A stretch of 27,817 nt of DNA from Cymbomonas tetramitiformis (GCA_001247695.2 LGRX02031300.1:1-27817), one strand, 5' to 3'. Positions 16,832 to 26,624 are shown, counted from the stretch's first letter. Notes: generated from the letters alone by a model not told the origin. Program-made: numbers and translations.

Positions 16832-17090
16832 TCGTGCAAAGGTACACAATTCGGGTTTTATAATATACTGGATCAGGGCCAGACTGAGGTGCAAACGATA
16901 GTTCGGTTCCGAGTTCTGAAGGCTAAACACTTCTCAAGTGCTCTACTTATTCACTCGTAACTCGGGCTGCAGGGTCAACCACCCGGCACCCGATGTCACA
17001 CCACGGCCCAACGTTCAATTCCTGATCCGATCTCATTTCTAATTCCGATTCGTCATTCTCGATTCAGATGTCACATCGACGGACTGACAC

Positions 17091-17345
17091 GATGACCGTC
17101 ATACAGTACTATCATACTATTGTACTGTCATATTGTCATACTGCCATACTGTCATACCCCCGACATCTGATACTCGATTTCATCGTCTTTCTGATCCCGA
17201 TGCGAATCCGGCCATTCCCCGAGGGTCTGATTAAGTGCCACGATGACCACCCCACAGTACTGTCATACTACTATAGTGTCATAGTGTCATAGTGTCATAC
17301 TGTCATACCCCGGACATCTGGTACTCATTCTCATCGTGATTTCAA
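17091..17345. repeat. 151-bp tandem duplication rich in GTCATA/GTCATACT units
   Basis: The segments beginning GATGACC at 17091 and 17242 are clearly related. Both run through CAGTACT, a cluster of GTCATACT or GTCATAGT words, then CATACCCC, GACATCTG, TACTC and CATCGT. Within each unit the 8-10-bp words form an irregular microsatellite. A similar GTCATA-rich tract occurs at 26780-26900, suggesting a shared repeat family. Confidence 0.75.
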
Positions 17346-17502
17346 GCCCAATTTCACTGTCATCGTGTCAATCCCAGATTACTCCCGATGACACACACAG
17401 ACGCACAGACATATCGGCTCACGCTGTGCCTCCGGGCACAACTCTCCCCCCCTTAGGAGTGGTCTACCTCCTGGGATCACTCCGCTAAGGTGCCTATCTA
17501 AG

Positions 17503-17564
17503 TTCCAGTTCTTAGGTTTTCTGGTTCCTTCTTAGCTCCAGTTCTTAGGTTCTCTGGTTCCTCT
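17503..17564. repeat. 33-bp direct repeat, two copies
   Basis: CCAGTTCTTAGGTT(T/C)TCTGG occurs at 17505 and 17538, each followed by TTCCT(T/C). It is a simple tandem duplication with no visible coding role. Confidence 0.8.
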
Positions 17565-17781
17565 TTGATCATAGCTTGCCTACCGCTACCAGGGCACCAC
17601 TGTCATAAAAAAGGGTGCCGCTTGGAGTCTAAAGCGGGTCTTCAGTCTTGCGGAGGCGTAGATATCGGAAAAGTTGTCGCAGCAGGGGCGCTGGTACAGG
17701 GTATACACTTGCGGATTGCCCCGCTCCAGCTTGCTGCGGATGAGGCCCTAGCTGTGCAGTTTTTGGCTACTATCCAAATTC

Positions 17782-17802
17782 ATGGTCCTCCCACAAGGAC
17801 CA
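17782..17802. repeat. Short palindromic repeat, copy 1
   Basis: A 21-bp sequence starting ATGGTCCTCCCACAAGG. Its ends are self-complementary (ATGGTCCT or TGGTCCT against AGGACCA), giving a small hairpin with a CCCACA loop. It is identical to the sequences at 17981, 18774 (inverted) and 18803. Confidence 0.85.
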
Positions 17803-17980
17803 ACGCGCGATGACTATTATGAGTGCCACATGGATCTTTGAGGCGTATACGTGCTTTTGGCATCATATTTATGAGTCAATTGAATAATTTCCCCTACAGG
17901 ATCGTCCACGCGTGTGCTAGAGGGGCGTGCTTAAAGGGTGCGCTTTTGATATGTTTTTTTATCGAAATCGTCGAAAAAAG

Positions 17981-18002
17981 ATGGTCCTCCCACAAGGACC
18001 AT
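17981..18002. repeat. Short palindromic repeat, copy 2
   Basis: A 22-bp copy of the same hairpin sequence, with an 8-bp perfect stem (ATGGTCCT/AGGACCAT) around the CCCACA loop. Paired with the inverted copy at 18774-18794, it would form terminal inverted repeats around about 815 bp of non-coding DNA, but no matching internal ends or target duplications are visible. Confidence 0.85.
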
Positions 18003-18770
18003 AGTCTTTAAGCGTCCTAGCGGTTGCATGGTGCGCGGTGTTGGCCGCTCATGGTCGCACACCTCGAGTTTATGACCAAATATGAAAACTTAGTTGGATA
18101 GTCCACACTCTAGTCGCCATCTGGGCACTCGTTTACCGTGGCGGGTGATCACTCCCGAGTGAAATAAGGATTTTGTGATTTTTGCACTTCTAATTTTCAC
18201 TTCGCGTCAAGCTAACGAGTGCACATCGCTCACATTCTTGCCCATATGGCTTATGTTAAGCTTTCAAAAAATCATTTTATGGATATACTTCAAAAGTTTA
18301 AGCACCATACGCTCCTACCACACTGTGAATGCACTCTAGCGGGCATCGTGGATAATGGGTCATGTTTGCACCGATTATCCCATTCCGGCTAAAAACCGAC
18401 TAAAAAGGTGTACGGTTGTTAATAAGCATTAGAGATGGCCAATATATGCACTCCAACATGACGTATGACCCAAATATGATGGGGACATGTGTATAAGATC
18501 GATATGATCGCATGGACGCAGGTGTAGCCTGAACATACTATTCCCAAAAAATTATTGAAGATATCGTATCTTTTTGTGCCTTTTTGAATTTTCAAAAAAA
18601 TGCAATCTGAAAAAGTTGAGGGTGCTTGTCGCAAATGCGAACGCCATGGATATATTGGGTGGATCCAGGCCGGACCAAGCATCGAAGTAATTAATATATG
18701 TCCCATTGATACTAAAAATCATTGGGCGCGCCTTCTAGATCCGTACCAATGCCCAATTAAATTCTTGCAA
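18003..18770. other. AT-rich non-coding interval between palindromic repeats
   Basis: No gene, RNA or further repeat is recognised. Open frames here are short and show no protein-like composition. Confidence 0.5.
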
Positions 18771-18773
18771 CAT

Positions 18774-18823
18774 TGGTCCTTGTGGGAGGACCATAATCGA
18801 TTATGGTCCTCCCACAAGGACCA
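18774..18823. repeat. Perfect 50-bp palindrome made of two inverted copies of the hairpin repeat
   Basis: The left arm 18774-18794 is the exact reverse complement of the right arm 18803-18823. The 8-bp centre AATCGATT is itself palindromic, so all 50 bases pair. It lies exactly where homology of the neighbouring methyltransferase pseudogene stops. Inferred: a junction formed by insertion or inverted duplication of the repeat. Confidence 0.95.
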
Positions 18824-18829
18824 TGGGAT

Positions 18830-19086
18830 AGTAGCCATTTTCGGATGGCTGCCGGTTGCCCATCTGCACGCGCATGGTGTTGAAGCAGTGCAGCGTAGCA
18901 AGGGCGTAGGTGGTGCTGAGTTCGTCCATATGCAAGTGGGCTTCATGTACTGCATACCGTACATGCAGTAGGTGCACACCAGCGGAGGGGGGAGCTGGCG
19001 CATCATGGGCGGAGCCGCAGCGCGTTGGGGAAGCGACCTCTGGGATTTTCCATGAACCAGTGCTTCGGCTCTAGATAGTCGATGAT
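18830..19086 (-). pseudogene. Broken C-terminal part of the retroelement C5-cytosine methyltransferase
   Basis: After the TAG at 19087-19089 the same frame continues with methyltransferase-like sequence, including HWFMENPRG, the place of conserved motif VI (usually ENV). It then runs into a TGA at 19003-19005. A one-base shift between about 19006 and 19010 restores a frame beginning MMRQLPPPLV, with CTYCMYG and CIWTN and a GSHPK-like end, as expected for the distal methyltransferase and target-recognition part. Homology stops at about 18830, next to the 50-bp palindrome. So there is one nonsense mutation, one one-base frameshift and a truncated end. Confidence 0.75.
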
Positions 19087-20049
19087 CTACAATGTTCGCC
19101 GCACGATCTTGTCAGCCTGAGGAAGGTCAGGAGGTCCTCCAGTGGTGCGCGCTTGGCTATACTGCCTGCAGGGAGGGCTGGCCCAAACGACATCGAAGAA
19201 TCCTGGCGGGTATTCCTTGTAGTCCCACTTTAAGATGTCGTGTACATGAGTGGGATGCCAGGTGTGCTCGGAGTCGAGGGTCACCACTGAAGCAGTGGGG
19301 AAGCAATTTAGGAATTCTCTCTCCACCGAGCCAGTACCGCTGAAAAGTACAAGGATCCTGGGCACACGGGTTGTCTCTGTCTGAATCGCCATCAGCTCCG
19401 TCACCAGTGCTAATGACCCATCTTCTGCGAGTTCTTGGTGCTCCCACGGCAGAAGGGTATCATGCTCCATCTGCTCGAGCTGGTCCAGTTCATCGCAGGG
19501 GTTGGTGATGAGATGTGCAAGCGTCACTCCGGCTTGAGCAGAGTGACGACCACGCTGCTCACGCCGTCGTGTGGCTTCGTCGCGAACTTGTGCTTCCATG
19601 CGCAGTCTCGCTTGCTCGAATTCACGAAGTTGTTGAAGTGGGCCTCCGCGTTCGAGTTTGTCACGGGTCCTCCATTGGTCGTGGGCCTTGGAGTAGCCGG
19701 TCCAGCGAACTTTCCACTCTTCCACCTCTTTTCCTCGTACAGACCGCACTCGGCGTGCGAGGATGCGTTCGGCATGCGCCTCTTTCTGACCGTCTACCAT
19801 TACCTCTTCAGGCACTGCCAGGTGGTCGCGCGCGGCGAAGGCGTCCTGACCGCTGGTGTATGGCTTGAGGCGATGTTGAGCGAACACGTCGTGTATTCGC
19901 CAGTGAGGGGGAAGGCGTAAGCGGTAGGCTACTGGGGCTCCTCTGTCGGCCTCCGGCATGGTCATTTGCATATCGCTGAAGAAGCGCTCGGTCACAGGGA
20001 CTGGTCCATGCCAACGTTTAGTCAACTTCCTGCAGATGGAGCGGTCCAT
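19087..20049 (-). CDS. Ty3/gypsy-type pol C-terminus: integrase end, chromodomain and C5-cytosine DNA methyltransferase (truncated)
   Basis: A 320-codon open frame. Residues about 8-64 are an integrase C-terminal domain (LTKRWHGPVPV, LRLPPHWRIHDVFAQHRLKPY). Residues about 93-135 are a chromodomain (ERILARR, WKVRWTGYS, DQWRTRDKL). A charged linker follows, then a C5-methyltransferase start: motif I LFSGTGSVEREF (about 235-246), an acidic strand end VTLDS (about 256-260) and motif IV WASPPC with catalytic Cys 294 (19168-19170). Known: chromodomains bind methylated histones, and cytosine methyltransferases have been reported inside Ty3/gypsy-like elements of dinoflagellates and charophyte algae. 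Inferred: the element could methylate its own or target DNA. A TAA precedes ATG 20049, and the rest of pol is missing upstream. Methyltransferase sequence continues after the stop as a pseudogene, so this copy is dead. Confidence 0.88.
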   Translation of the reverse strand: MDRSICRKLTKRWHGPVPVTERFFSDMQMTMPEADRGAPVAYRLRLPPHWRIHDVFAQHRLKPYTSGQDAFAARDHLAVPEEVMVDGQKEAHAERILARRVRSVRGKEVEEWKVRWTGYSKAHDQWRTRDKLERGGPLQQLREFEQARLRMEAQVRDEATRRREQRGRHSAQAGVTLAHLITNPCDELDQLEQMEHDTLLPWEHQELAEDGSLALVTELMAIQTETTRVPRILVLFSGTGSVEREFLNCFPTASVVTLDSEHTWHPTHVHDILKWDYKEYPPGFFDVVWASPPCRQYSQARTTGGPPDLPQADKIVRRTL

Positions 20050-20771
20050 TACCTTTTAAGTGTCTGCAAGTCACTATTGATAACAAAGTCTATATATTTA
20101 GGTTATGGGTTTCAATCATTAAAACCCCAAATAATGACCGTGCACATATCTTCACAGAATCACCATGAAAAATATCAATTTCAATTTCATGTGTGAAAGT
20201 GAGACATCTTACAGAGTTGTGAAAGGTGTATACATCACAGTATACACTGGGACTTATATGTATATATACAGTATGCCTAAAATGGCAAAAAATGGGTAAA
20301 AATGCTGTGCGGAAGATTTCAAAAATAAAATGCGAGTCCATTTTTTTTTCGCGGAATCCCATTTTATACCTATTAAGGTACCCAGGAAAAATAATGCCAC
20401 ATTTCACATCTCATGTAACACCCTAAAAATCTTGTGTGTAACACCTAGGGTGTAACATACACCTCATAGTTCACATAATAAACAATGACATACCGAGTGC
20501 AGTTTTGCTTCTTTCCTTCAAAGAAAAATGCATACTACTCATTTTTAATATAAATAAGTGTTACTGATACCTTGTAACACCCTAAAGTCACTACATGCGA
20601 TTAGGGTCACTGTAACCCACACAGCCTGAAATGCCACAAAATATTAGTGAAACACACTGTATTTGGCATTATAGTCATGCTGAAATCAGCACAACCATGA
20701 CTAATATTTTCGGGCACCATCCCCAGGACTGCAAGGCTGCTTCCTATAATGTTGCATGCTGCCTAATGGTA

Positions 20772-20830
20772 TATATTCAAGGCACTTAACAACTGCCTAA
20801 TAGCTCACTCTTCCTCGAAGGGGGAAGTGA
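20772..20830. repeat. Diverged repeat ending in a purine tract, copy A
   Basis: CACTTAACAACTGCCTAATA followed by CACTCTTCCTCGAAGGGGG parallels the segment at 22224-22282 in order and spacing. The G/A-rich end resembles a polypurine tract. Possibly edges of related decayed LTR elements. Confidence 0.5.
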
Positions 20831-22107
20831 AGTGAAATGCTGATGAGATATACATACATATCCGACAAGTTATTTATAACTTATATAGATTCAGGATTAG
20901 TGTGTGATGATACCGATATGGTGATTTCTGATGGATTGCTTTTGATAAAACCACTGCATCCACAAGTAACCTTGAAATCTGTACAACGTTAAACCCACCG
21001 TCACTAATAAAGTGTAAACTCAAATGGGAAACTACATCCCAATGACTATAAGTTGATTGCTCAGCGTTTACATTTTCGAGTAAGGGCGGAATGCTGAACT
21101 ATATATATAACATATAACCTGATACCATGCTTAATTGCACATCATTGGATCAGAAGATGATAGTTATATAATGTATATATATCCCGCCTGATACGGTTTG
21201 GCACTATAGCCATACATAAGAGTGGGAAGGACAGGTGCATCGCTGTAGGACTGGTTGATATAATCCCAGTACCGAAGGCAGGATGTGGCACCCGAATAAC
21301 AGCTGATAACTGTTGGGTGACCACCATGCAAAACCTTCCAGGCGTAACTCCTTCGTCCTCGGATGCAGGTGAACTGTTCATACAATATGTTGACATCACA
21401 TAAAAGCATTCTGAGGAATCCCCTGTATATTCATATGAGTTGTCATCACTAAAAATGACACAGGGTTCGAATCGTCGAAATGAGTATAACTCCGATGAAT
21501 TCATTAGTACAGAACAGCTGCTGAGATTATTCCTCCGGCTGGATTGCAATCATTCACAATCCCTGTACATTCCGGTGAAAATCTTTTGCACTGGACTGAT
21601 CACCACATTTGGTATAATCTGTGATATATAAATCATCAGAAAAAGCGTTGCAATCAGTACAATGCTGTCTAAACTCACAAAGATGAGTAATAGATTTCCT
21701 CAGATGTAATGGTATAAGGCACAATGTGACCTGCGCTACGATCGCGTATGCATGGACACAATATGACTCGTGCCAATTACGTGGACACATTCCATACAAC
21801 CCCCGGTACGAGTGGACAAGGTTGGTTGCCACATCATCACATCTGAAATCAATAAATCACTCAGAGAGAAGGTGTTGACATCAGTACAACACCATTATAC
21901 ATATAGTCATGAGGAGTTTAAAGAGGACACAGTCCCTCCGATATTGACAACATAGTACACATATTACCATGCTCTCTGATTATATATTTGATATCCCACA
22001 GCATACGATGATGGTAATAGCAAACCACTTCGCCGCTGGAGGGTAGTGTTGTATTTTTTACAGCACATACATGGGCACGATGTGACCCACGCTGATGACG
22101 TGAATTC

Positions 22108-22168
22108 GGGCTGCATCCCAAAAACTGCGATGCACCTTCGGTGCAATGGGCTGCATCCCGAGAACTGC
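22108..22168. repeat. Two dispersed GGGCTGCATCCC repeats around a small hairpin
   Basis: GGGCTGCATCCC(A/G) followed by A(A/G)AACTGC occurs at 22108-22128 and 22148-22168. Between them, TGCACC-TTC-GGTGCA (22131-22145) forms a 6-bp hairpin. The same word recurs at 24429, in tandem at 25833, and degraded at 26552. Confidence 0.8.
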
Positions 22169-22223
22169 TATCCAGCTTCATCGTAAGCTACCACGTCATC
22201 ACATCTGAGGTCGGACCTCTGTT

Positions 22224-22282
22224 GTATTTAAACGGCGCCTGACAACCGCCTAGCAATTTACACTTCCTTGAGGGGGGAAAAA
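22224..22282. repeat. Diverged repeat ending in a purine tract, copy B
   Basis: Contains CGCCTGACAACCGCCTAGCA, then ACACTTCCTTGAGGGGGGAA. It matches copy A at 20772-20830 with substitutions. Confidence 0.5.
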
Positions 22283-23013
22283 GATAAGCTAAAAAATACA
22301 ACTAAAAATCCAATAAATAATAAAGACAAATAATAAAACAAGTAAGTTGCATCATCGTTGTTGTTTTGGTAATCGTGACTATATACAGTCAAACCATGCA
22401 GAGCTCCATGAAGCTGACACACATATGTATTGAACATTTCTAAGGTCATCAGCCATGACGTACATATGAGCTTGATTTCGAAGACCTAGACATTTGTATA
22501 CATCTGGTTTAGCCTGTATCCAGACTAGAATTGTATATTGATTCGGTGCAAGCACCATAGCCTCTGCCACCGATGATCATCGAAAAAGGGCAACCATTCT
22601 TGATATTTCATACATATCATCTGATTGGATCATTAAAGGTGTCAAGAGTACTCAATGCAATATGCAGGCTACGGCCTGAGTACAACACCTAGGTCAAAGC
22701 CACCGAGCTGACCAATGCAGCATAAATGCTAGCTGCCTTTGAAGGCTACATAATAAGTCTATTGCCCTTATGTCTTAAAATTGTATCCGTGTATTGGTAT
22801 CTCTTAGAGGTAGTTATGCCTGCTAAATAAGCCATACCGGTCATCTTATCTTTATTGGTCATTACATATTTGATCATACCGCCATTGAACAATGCCTATT
22901 CTGTGAGATTATTATATCACGAGGCATTTCGGTAGTGCACATAAAAAATATACAGTGCATATGATTGTTTCTACTCTTTATAGAGACACTCTGCTCTCAT
23001 TAGCCAGTTCTTT

Positions 23014-23330
23014 CAGCGCAGCAGAGATCGTCAGCTCTTCATCCGACCTTCTAAGGTTGAGTTGTTTGTCAGATGTATTGATTTATCGGACACCACATCT
23101 CATAGGTCTATCCATCATGGAAGACAGAGTCCGTGCAGTCATGGCCATTCAGCCTCCAATATAGCTATCATAGCTATCCACCCTATGGCCCAACTGTTGG
23201 CAAGCAGCCTCTACATCGCATAGCTAAAGATGGCAAGTCTAACCTTCGATCATTCTTGGGCATGGTCGGCCAATTCAGAAGATTTATTCCGAAATTCTCC
23301 AAGATTGCCGAGCCACTCATGCATAAGTCA
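23014..23330 (+). pseudogene. Fossil Ty3/gypsy reverse transcriptase fragment spread over three frames
   Basis: Gypsy RT-like blocks appear in the expected order but in different frames: DRQLFIRPSKVELFV (frame of 23014), MEDRVRAVMAIQPP (from 23117, next frame) and LRSFLGMVGQFRRFIPKFS (from 23244, third frame). The last is the well-conserved RT thumb/connection block of Ty3/gypsy pol. At least two frameshifts and stop codons lie between the blocks, so it is non-functional. Neither a protease nor an active-site YxDD block is visible nearby. Confidence 0.8.
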
Positions 23331-23339
23331 TACGAAAAC

Positions 23340-25830
23340 AGCCAACATATCGCCCTATGACCCTAAAAAGGGAGTCATCTCCTTCAGCAAGGCGAAGTGG
23401 GTTATGCTGTAAAATTGACCAGTCTGATCATCATGAAGGTGACAGAATTGAGAAAATCGATTGAAACTTGTATTGAAAATGACTATTCCTTAAGATAAGG
23501 TATTGCACCTAAGGAAATAAAGGTTTCATCGTCTGAAATAGGAATGGAGTTTTTCATTGACTCTGGTTCCTGAATCCAGAATCACATAGAAAATATATTC
23601 TATCCGGTGCATATAGAAAGTACATTAGATTCAGATTCTGAGCATACAAGTGGACTTGAATGCACTCGGGTTTGTACTGAGTTGCAATTGTCCAAAGTTT
23701 TATTCTGACATCACTACTTATTTGTGGAATAGCATACAATGGTATAAACCAACATATATATTGACATCATACTTATGGTTTCATATCATTTTGGCACATA
23801 AGACACGCATGCTTCATTGAGGAATTGACTCTTTGAAAGCTCATTCTGGAATGTTTAGAAATTTGTCGCCTCGTCCATTAGGCCACGAAGCCTTGGGAAA
23901 AGCCATGGCGGGACTCGGACCCGCAATCTGCAGATGGTTTCCAAGCGCAGTTCATCCTCATTCTGGAAAGTTACAGCAATTTTAAATTAGTGGCAAATAG
24001 TCATCAACAAGTCACAATTCTGTCGGCATTGAAATGACACATTCATCATTCATACTTACCATGACAAGTCCCTGAATAATAATGCCCAAAAATAAAATGG
24101 GCATCATTGAGATATGTGACCCGATGTACTGAAGAAGATTCATATGCACACATATCACTAGGCGATGCCATGTTCTAGTCACAATGAAATGACATTCCGG
24201 ACAGCCATTCATCAAGGACGGAAATACAACTCGTAGTAAGGTGTTGTCGCTGCAGACACTGAATCTGTGAGCCGTTTACGACAGTAGAGAAATGATATTC
24301 ATATTCTTGATTGAATCTCCATTAGCTTCGGTACCATCACTGGTTTCGTTGTTCATTATGAAAATCATTATCCATAAACATTGTCTAAGATGGGCGCACT
24401 ATTGTGACCCTGAACCAACAATGTATGTGGGCTGCAACCCAAGAACTGCATATTGAATCATAGTGAATCGACACTGGCATTTGACAACTAGCATATGCCA
24501 CATTCAAAGCGTCAGGCATGTTGCCGATATGACGTTAAAAGCATCTGTGTTCATATTGACATTGTTACCTCGAAAGCACTTGATTCGATGAGTTATACCA
24601 GTCTGATTTTCTATCGGGTCCATTTTTCACATGACATAATAATTGAATGGCATTCTCCATCACCATCTGATTGGTTTGATACACCTCTTTTTAAAAGGGG
24701 GAGGAAGGAGTATAGATTCATTCATTCTTCATACAGCTGCCAAAAATTGATTTACATCATTTTGATTTTACATCATTGTGATTTTGCTTGAAAGATTAAA
24801 AATCTTATGAAAAGTTCTAGCATCTGTGTATAGCAGTCATAAAGTTTGATGACACGGTACATCATTCCGATTGAAGCATCAAATGAAGTCTTTATTTGAC
24901 CGACTGACACATGAAGTTCATCATGAAGAAATCATAGATGCATATTTCTACAGCTTTATCATATTATTTGAAGGGCACTGGCATAGGAGAATGATGGTTT
25001 TTTGAAATGTGAATAATAAGCTATATTGTAAGCTTAAGACCATTCCTTTGACGTCAACAGCCTGAGATGCTGATTGTTGGATTTCAAGAGTTGAAGGATT
25101 CGTTGAATCGGCCTTGGTAACATGTGTTTTGATTAATGAATTGTTAATCCATGGTTTTCCCCCACGTCTAGAGAAGCTGGCGCACAAGTTGTTGCCAGTG
25201 TCTGAAGGGAAGCATCTGAGCCAAAGGATTGCCAGTTGTGCCATTCAGGCATCGAATTCCATAACAGCAGAGCCGAGTGAGTTAGATCTGCCGCTCTAGC
25301 TATTTGCCCGTCATTCCTTCCAGGTTCATGACAAGAGACAATTCACCAAAGTCATACACCAATGCATAAGTCACATGTATGGTTACACAGTTTGTATCCG
25401 AATGCAACCTTATCGAGGTTAAGCATCTAGACAGCAACTCTTGCCAACAAAGAGCCCTCCTGTCTTCGGATATCTTGGGCATTCTCAGATTTCCAGCTCC
25501 CTTGTGGTTAAGGAAGCATCATGCCTGTGCCAAACCGGGACCCTGCTTCTCGAAGCCGCACACTTGAGGCGAGGCTTACGAGACAGTGACCTTTGACCTG
25601 TGGGGCGTCAACCCCTTATCAAATCCTGAACACTTGTTAAAACATGGATAAATTTATCTGGATGCAACTTAAGTGGGATTATAAGTTCCACATAATCATA
25701 TTGTCTACGTATGCTGAAGGCATAACTGCCGCATATGGTCACGATAGGTCGTAGCTTTATAACATTGTGGCTTCTACGTCAATAAGCTGATAGCCGATGA
25801 CTTTGGCCAATGATTGCCGACCGAATAAAA
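23340..25830. other. AT-rich interval without recognised genes
   Basis: Only short open frames occur and none is recognised. One GGGCTGCAACCCAAGAACTG repeat copy lies at 24429-24450. A tRNA T-arm-like segment (reverse strand, about 23906-23935) lacks the rest of a tRNA. Probably decayed element sequence. Confidence 0.5.
24429..24450. repeat. Single dispersed copy of the GGGCTGCATCCC repeat
   Basis: Reads GGGCTGCAACCCAAGAACTG, differing by one base from the tandem units at 25833-25920. Confidence 0.75.
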
Positions 25831-25832
25831 AT

Positions 25833-25920
25833 CAGGGCTGCATCCCAAGAACCGCAGGGCTGCATCCCAAGAACTACAGGGCTGCATCCCAAGAACTGCA
25901 GGGTTACATCCCTAACATTT
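25833..25920. repeat. 22-bp tandem repeat, four units
   Basis: Units start at 25833, 25855, 25877 and 25899 (exact 22-bp period). The consensus begins CAGGGCTGCATCCCAAGAAC, and the fourth copy is diverged (GGGTTACATCCC). The same word occurs singly elsewhere in this gene-poor region, so the array looks like local amplification of a dispersed sequence. Confidence 0.95.
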
Positions 25921-26272
25921 TTACCCTGCATCAAATTGATATGACAGGAGCGGGAATTGATCCTTCCTTGCTGAGGTGTAGTGAGCCTTGTACAAATCAT
26001 ACCCTTGCACAGATACGCATAAATGCGGGTACCATATCTGTGGATAATAAAAAGCTGCTATACTGCCTTTGCCAGACCGTGGTTTGTTATTCGGATTTTA
26101 TGGCCAGTCATTCTGAACTGCCGGAATGTTCTGAGGTAGATGGAGTTGTGATCCTGAGTTGTGCTTGACACACATGACTAAACGAATTCACATTAGTACG
26201 TTGTCGAATCCATCTATGAAATATTCGTCAGAGCGCGCGTACCGGACCGAAAAAGGAGTTTGGCGGATCGGG

Positions 26273-26310
26273 TGAGGATTTAAAGTGGACTCATAGAGAC
26301 CCTCCGATAT
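26273..26310. repeat. Dispersed TTTAAAGTGGACTC...CCTCCGATAT repeat (second of three)
   Basis: The plus strand shows TGAGGATTTAAAGTGGACTC and then CCCTCCGATAT. Related copies are at 21911-21944 and 26590-26624, each with the same two blocks at nearly the same spacing. Confidence 0.7.
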
Positions 26311-26418
26311 CTCGTTAAGCAGAGCCATCTCCGACTGCATTAAAAATCTTATCCACTCCGCCGTTGACACTCCAGAGCAGGATGGAGGGGAGGAAGGGTG
26401 GATGCACTACATCGCCGT

Positions 26419-26464
26419 GCATCGTTCGTTAAATCGTCGATAGCATCGTTCGTTAAATCGTCGA
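26419..26464. repeat. 24-bp tandem repeat, two units
   Basis: GCATCGTTCGTTAAATCGTC plus GA occurs at 26419-26440 and again at 26443-26464 without mismatches, separated by TA. Confidence 0.95.
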
Positions 26465-26550
26465 CGGCAAGCGCTATATCTCTCCGTAACGTAAACCTCG
26501 GAAGATACCCTGAGCGTCACTCTGAAATACGAAACGCCAAAGCAATCAGG

Positions 26551-26624
26551 GGGGCTACATCCTAAGAACTGTAGGGCTATATGCCTAAGGTGAGGGTTTA
26601 AAGTGGACTCAGTTCCCCCGATAT
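26551..26624. repeat. Degraded GGGCTGCATCCC repeats followed by third TTTAAAG repeat
   Basis: GGGCTACATCCTAAGAACTG at 26552, then GGGCTATATGCCTAAGG, are diverged relatives of the 22-bp repeat. Directly after them, GAGGGTTTAAAGTGGACTC and CCCCCGATAT (26592-26624) form another copy of the dispersed two-block repeat. Confidence 0.65.

Larger units (their letters stand above)
16835..17600. other. Non-coding, repeat-rich stretch downstream of the integrase; possible LTR
   Basis: No gene is seen. A TGTCACACCACGG sequence at 16994, just after the pol remnant, resembles an LTR start, and the stretch ends near CACTGTCA at about 17606. There is no convincing polypurine tract and no second LTR copy for comparison, so the LTR reading is tentative. 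The stretch contains the two tandem repeats listed separately. Confidence 0.3.
20050..22954. other. AT-rich, gene-poor interval
   Basis: No recognisable protein, RNA gene or intact mobile element. The longest open frame (135 codons, minus strand, 21142-21549) has no protein-like pattern. Short repeats include TGTAACACCCTAAA at 20414 and 20573, the inverted words ACACC-TAG-GGTGT at 20441-20453, and two related segments at about 20772-20830 and 22224-22282. Composition fits decayed intergenic or transposon DNA. Confidence 0.6.

Noticed and set aside
19435..19920. Plus-strand 161-codon frame
   Set aside because: It is antisense to the chromodomain-methyltransferase frame.
21142..21549. Minus-strand 135-codon frame in the AT-rich region
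   Set aside because: No family resemblance, no upstream context, and a second overlapping frame of similar quality; likely chance.
23906..23960. tRNA-like segment on the reverse strand
   Set aside because: GCGGGTCCGAGTCCCGC makes a good T-arm and a CCATGGCT acceptor-like end follows, but no pairing 5' acceptor, D-arm or proper anticodon stem is found. At most a tRNA relic.
25114..25567. Possible gypsy integrase-like wording (INELLIHGFPPRL) and a following open frame
   Set aside because: Too short, lacks catalytic D and E blocks, and no neighbouring pol blocks support it.
25833..25920. CRISPR-like array
   Set aside because: The units are contiguous 22-bp tandem repeats without unique spacers, in a eukaryotic context.
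26188..26370. Minus-strand 60-codon frame with fairly protein-like composition
   Set aside because: It overlaps a dispersed repeat copy, matches nothing recognised and has no supporting context.
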